From positions 1 through 9,151 of the forward strand of contig JAHWJK010000029.1 in NCBI GenBank assembly GCA_019348445.1: a DNA stretch of 9,151 bases, in the 5' to 3' direction. Origin of the DNA: Actinomycetota bacterium. GTDB taxonomy: Bacteria > Actinomycetota > CADDZG01 > WHSQ01. Every line of letters begins with the position of its first letter. Within the stretch, counting starts at the first letter, position 1. Of the stretch, positions 7,124 through 9,151 are shown piece after piece. A model generated the notes under the pieces. The model searched no databases and had not been told where the DNA came from. It worked only from the letters and a program-made list of their open reading frames with translations. The position numbers and the translations under genes are program-made.

Positions 7124-9123
7124 CCCAGCCGACACGGTCGCTCGCCCTCGTGATCCATTTCCACCAGCCGGTGGGGAACCTCGACTCGGTGGTTCGCAAG
7201 GCCACGGACCGCTGCTACCGCCCGTTCCTCGAGGTGCTCGAGCAACATCCCGCGATCCCGATGACGCTTCACTACTCCGGTTGTCTGCTCGAATGGCTCG
7301 AAGAGAACGCGCCCGACGTCACGCGCACGCTACGCAACCTCACCGAGCGCGGCCAGGTCGAGCTGATGACCGGCGGGTTCTACGAGCCCGTCCTTGCAGC
7401 GCTTCCCCGCGCCGATCAGGTGGGGCAGATCGAGATGCTGTCCCGGCACCTCCGCGACAGATACGCGGCGGAACCAACCGGGCTCTGGTTGACCGAACGC
7501 GTATGGGAGCAGGACGTTGCGCCGGCGCTGGTAGACGCGGGGGTTCGCTACACGGTGCTCGACGACACGATGTTTCATTCCGTCGGCGTCACCGATGAGG
7601 AGCTGACGGGTCCGTTCGTCACCGAGCACGACGGTCGTCCGTTACTCGTCTATGCGGGCGACCGCCAACTCCGCTACTTGATCCCCTACAAGCGCGTGGA
7701 GCGGGTCATCCACTACCTCGAAGGGGGTGAAGGAAACCGTCTGTTCGTCTACGCGGATGACGGCGAGAAGTTCGGCGAATGGCCCGACACGTACGAGCGG
7801 GTCTACGAGAAGGGATGGCTCAACGACTTCCTGGGCGCGCTCGGCGAGCAGGCGGAGTGGCTGCAGTTGACGACTTTAGGCAACCACGCATCGACTGCCG
7901 TCCCCCGCGGGCGCGTCTATCTGCCGTCGTCGTCCTACGACGAGATGATGACGTGGGCCTTGCCGAGCGATGCGCGGCTCACGCTGGGCAAAGTTCGTCG
8001 GGAGTTGCAGAAGGAGGATCCGCGCGGGCTACTGCCGTTCTTGCGTGGCGCGCCGTGGCGGGCTTTCTTCGCGAAGTACCCCGAGGTGAACCATCTCCAG
8101 AAACGGATGCTTCACGTGAGCAGCGCGCTCCATGCGGCCGACTCACCACCGGACGCCGCCGTGAAAGAGCTTTATCGAGCGCAGTGCAATTGTGCGTACT
8201 GGCACGGTGCGTTCGGCGGCGTCTACCTATCTTTCATGCGCGGCGCGCTGTGGCATCACCTGTTGCGCGCGGAATCGATGATCCAAGGCCTGGCCGCGGG
8301 TCCGGCCGTCGAAGAGGTCGACATCGACGCAGACGCACGCAACGAAGTCCTCGTGAGCGCTCCGTGGGGCCGTGCCGTGTTCTCACCTGCCGAGGGCGGG
8401 ACCTTGGTGGAGCTCGACGACTGGCGCGGCGGCGCGAACCTCCTCGCCGTCGTAGCGCGTCACCGCGAGGCGTATCACGTAGAGGACGAGAATCCGGTTT
8501 CGGACGACGACGAAGACGACGAGATGGAAGCCATCCAGGCGCGGGCGGACGTCGACCGCGATTCCCTCGTCTTCGACGACCGCGCCCGCGGAGCGCTCGT
8601 CGACATCGTCGACGGCGACCGGATCGACGGCCCTTTCGAGTACGCCATCGCCGACGGCGGATCGCTGCACATGTGGACCACGACGAACGGGCTTCGCATC
8701 GAGAAGATCGCTCTAGCCGACGCCGACGAACTGATCACCACGTACCGGTTGACCCGCGTCGGCGACCGCGCGGCGAAAGTCTTCGCCATGGAAGCTTCGG
8801 TCATGCCTCTCGTTCTCGGTCGCAGCGTCGACGCCGACGAGGTCGTGATCACGGACCGCGGGTGGAAGGTGTCGCACGCCGAAGCAGAAGTCGGGATCGA
8901 AGTAGACGTCTCGGTGCCCGGCAACGTGAAATCTCAGCCGATAGAGACGGCTTCGGCCACCCTCGAAGGACTCGAGACGATGCACCAAGGTACGGCCGTC
9001 ACGATGGAGTGGCCGCTCGAGTTGGACCGGGGCGAGAGTTTCGACGTCGAGCTCCGATGGCGTCCCGTCGTCAACGACAAGGCGTTAACGAAGACGGAAA
9101 GAGGCGTTTCCTCTGGCGTTTGA
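7120..9123 (+). CDS. GH57 4-alpha-glucanotransferase / alpha-amylase-like protein
   Basis: This 667-residue glycoside hydrolase family 57 protein resembles Thermococcus 4-alpha-glucanotransferase in motifs and length (about 660). The conserved regions are HFHQPVGN (His13, His15), GGFYEP (85-90), WLTERVWE with the predicted nucleophile Glu126, YADDGEKFGEWPDTYERVY with the acid/base Asp214 (or Asp213), and a CAYWHGAFGG segment (358-367). The N-terminal part forms the seven-stranded barrel; the rest, from about 300, matches the helical middle and beta-sandwich C-terminal domains of that subgroup. Such enzymes transfer or hydrolyse alpha-1,4-glucan segments. An acidic run at 455-470 (SDDDEDDE) lies between the helical and beta parts. 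The ATG at 7120 overlaps the treY stop as ATGA and has GGAG at 7105-7108; an upstream in-frame extension to 7021 lies inside treY and is rejected. Sitting between treY and a probable treZ, it may re-lengthen or recycle maltooligosaccharides for the trehalose pathway. Transferase versus amylase activity cannot be decided from sequence. Confidence 0.9.
   Translation: MTQPTRSLALVIHFHQPVGNLDSVVRKATDRCYRPFLEVLEQHPAIPMTLHYSGCLLEWLEENAPDVTRTLRNLTERGQVELMTGGFYEPVLAALPRADQVGQIEMLSRHLRDRYAAEPTGLWLTERVWEQDVAPALVDAGVRYTVLDDTMFHSVGVTDEELTGPFVTEHDGRPLLVYAGDRQLRYLIPYKRVERVIHYLEGGEGNRLFVYADDGEKFGEWPDTYERVYEKGWLNDFLGALGEQAEWLQLTTLGNHASTAVPRGRVYLPSSSYDEMMTWALPSDARLTLGKVRRELQKEDPRGLLPFLRGAPWRAFFAKYPEVNHLQKRMLHVSSALHAADSPPDAAVKELYRAQCNCAYWHGAFGGVYLSFMRGALWHHLLRAESMIQGLAAGPAVEEVDIDADARNEVLVSAPWGRAVFSPAEGGTLVELDDWRGGANLLAVVARHREAYHVEDENPVSDDDEDDEMEAIQARADVDRDSLVFDDRARGALVDIVDGDRIDGPFEYAIADGGSLHMWTTTNGLRIEKIALADADELITTYRLTRVGDRAAKVFAMEASVMPLVLGRSVDADEVVITDRGWKVSHAEAEVGIEVDVSVPGNVKSQPIETASATLEGLETMHQGTAVTMEWPLELDRGESFDVELRWRPVVNDKALTKTERGVSSGV
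9096..9104 (+). promoter_or_regulatory. Ribosome binding site candidate for the downstream treZ-like gene
   Basis: GGAAAGAGG lies inside the 3' end of the GH57 gene. It is eight bases before a CTG codon at 9113 and twenty before the first GTG of the same frame at 9125. The spacing favours an uncommon CTG start or, if CTG is not used, a poorly spaced GTG start. Confidence 0.45.
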
Positions 9124-9151
9124 CGTGTGGGCGCCGGACGCTTCGTCGGTA
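9113..9151 (+). CDS. treZ: Probable TreZ (maltooligosyltrehalose trehalohydrolase), N-terminal fragment
   Basis: Only 13 codons are in the window. The frame reads (L/M)AFDVWAPDASSV, which is the typical first beta-strand of the N-terminal E-set/CBM48-like domain of TreZ; glycogen branching enzymes and GlgX share similar openings. The frame is closed upstream by TAA at 9086-9088 and contains no ATG, GTG or TTG before the conserved motif. Translation therefore has to start at CTG 9113 (good spacing from GGAAAGAGG) or at GTG 9125, which would cut into the motif. With CTG, the gene overlaps the GH57 stop by 11 bases, the same overlap as glgX-treY. TreZ cleaves trehalose from maltooligosyltrehalose, completing the pathway begun by the two upstream GH13 genes. 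Identity rests on a short match plus operon logic. Confidence 0.55.
   Translation, partial: MAFDVWAPDASSV

Overview
The window looks like a chromosomal fragment of a high-GC bacterium, most likely an actinobacterium or a relative. The evidence is GC-rich codon use, frequent GTG starts, and a zinc-ribbon coiled-coil gene next to an RNase HI gene, a pair I know from mycobacteria (Rv2229c-Rv2228c). No mobile element, CRISPR array, tRNA or rRNA is visible.

Left third (1-1854, minus strand). A three-gene run is read leftwards: a coiled-coil/C4 zinc-ribbon protein, a stand-alone RNase HI, and a small membrane protein of the YdjM-like metal-dependent hydrolase type. The last two share an ATGA stop/start overlap. 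Immediately after the hydrolase stop codon, on the same strand, lies a cobalamin (B12) riboswitch with candidate expression-platform hairpins. The gene it controls is beyond the left edge.

Middle (1855-2547). An 84-base divergent spacer separates this run from a rightward gene for a secreted lipoprotein of unknown function, with a strong ribosome binding site and a clear lipobox. A perfect 11-bp GC-rich hairpin without a U-tract follows it.

Right two thirds (2548-9151, plus strand). This is a tightly packed alpha-glucan/trehalose operon: glgX/treX (debranching enzyme), treY (maltooligosyltrehalose synthase), a GH57 4-alpha-glucanotransferase-like gene, and the first codons of what is probably treZ (maltooligosyltrehalose trehalohydrolase). 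Successive genes overlap by 11, 4 and about 11 bases. TreX debranches glycogen, TreY turns the reducing end of the chains into a trehalosyl unit, and TreZ releases trehalose. The GH57 enzyme probably rearranges maltooligosaccharides to feed or recycle TreY/TreZ substrates.

I do not see a clearly unprecedented system. The most notable points are the GH57 enzyme inside the TreXYZ operon, a possible CTG start for treZ, the riboswitch that begins at the stop codon of an upstream gene, and the uncharacterised lipoprotein.
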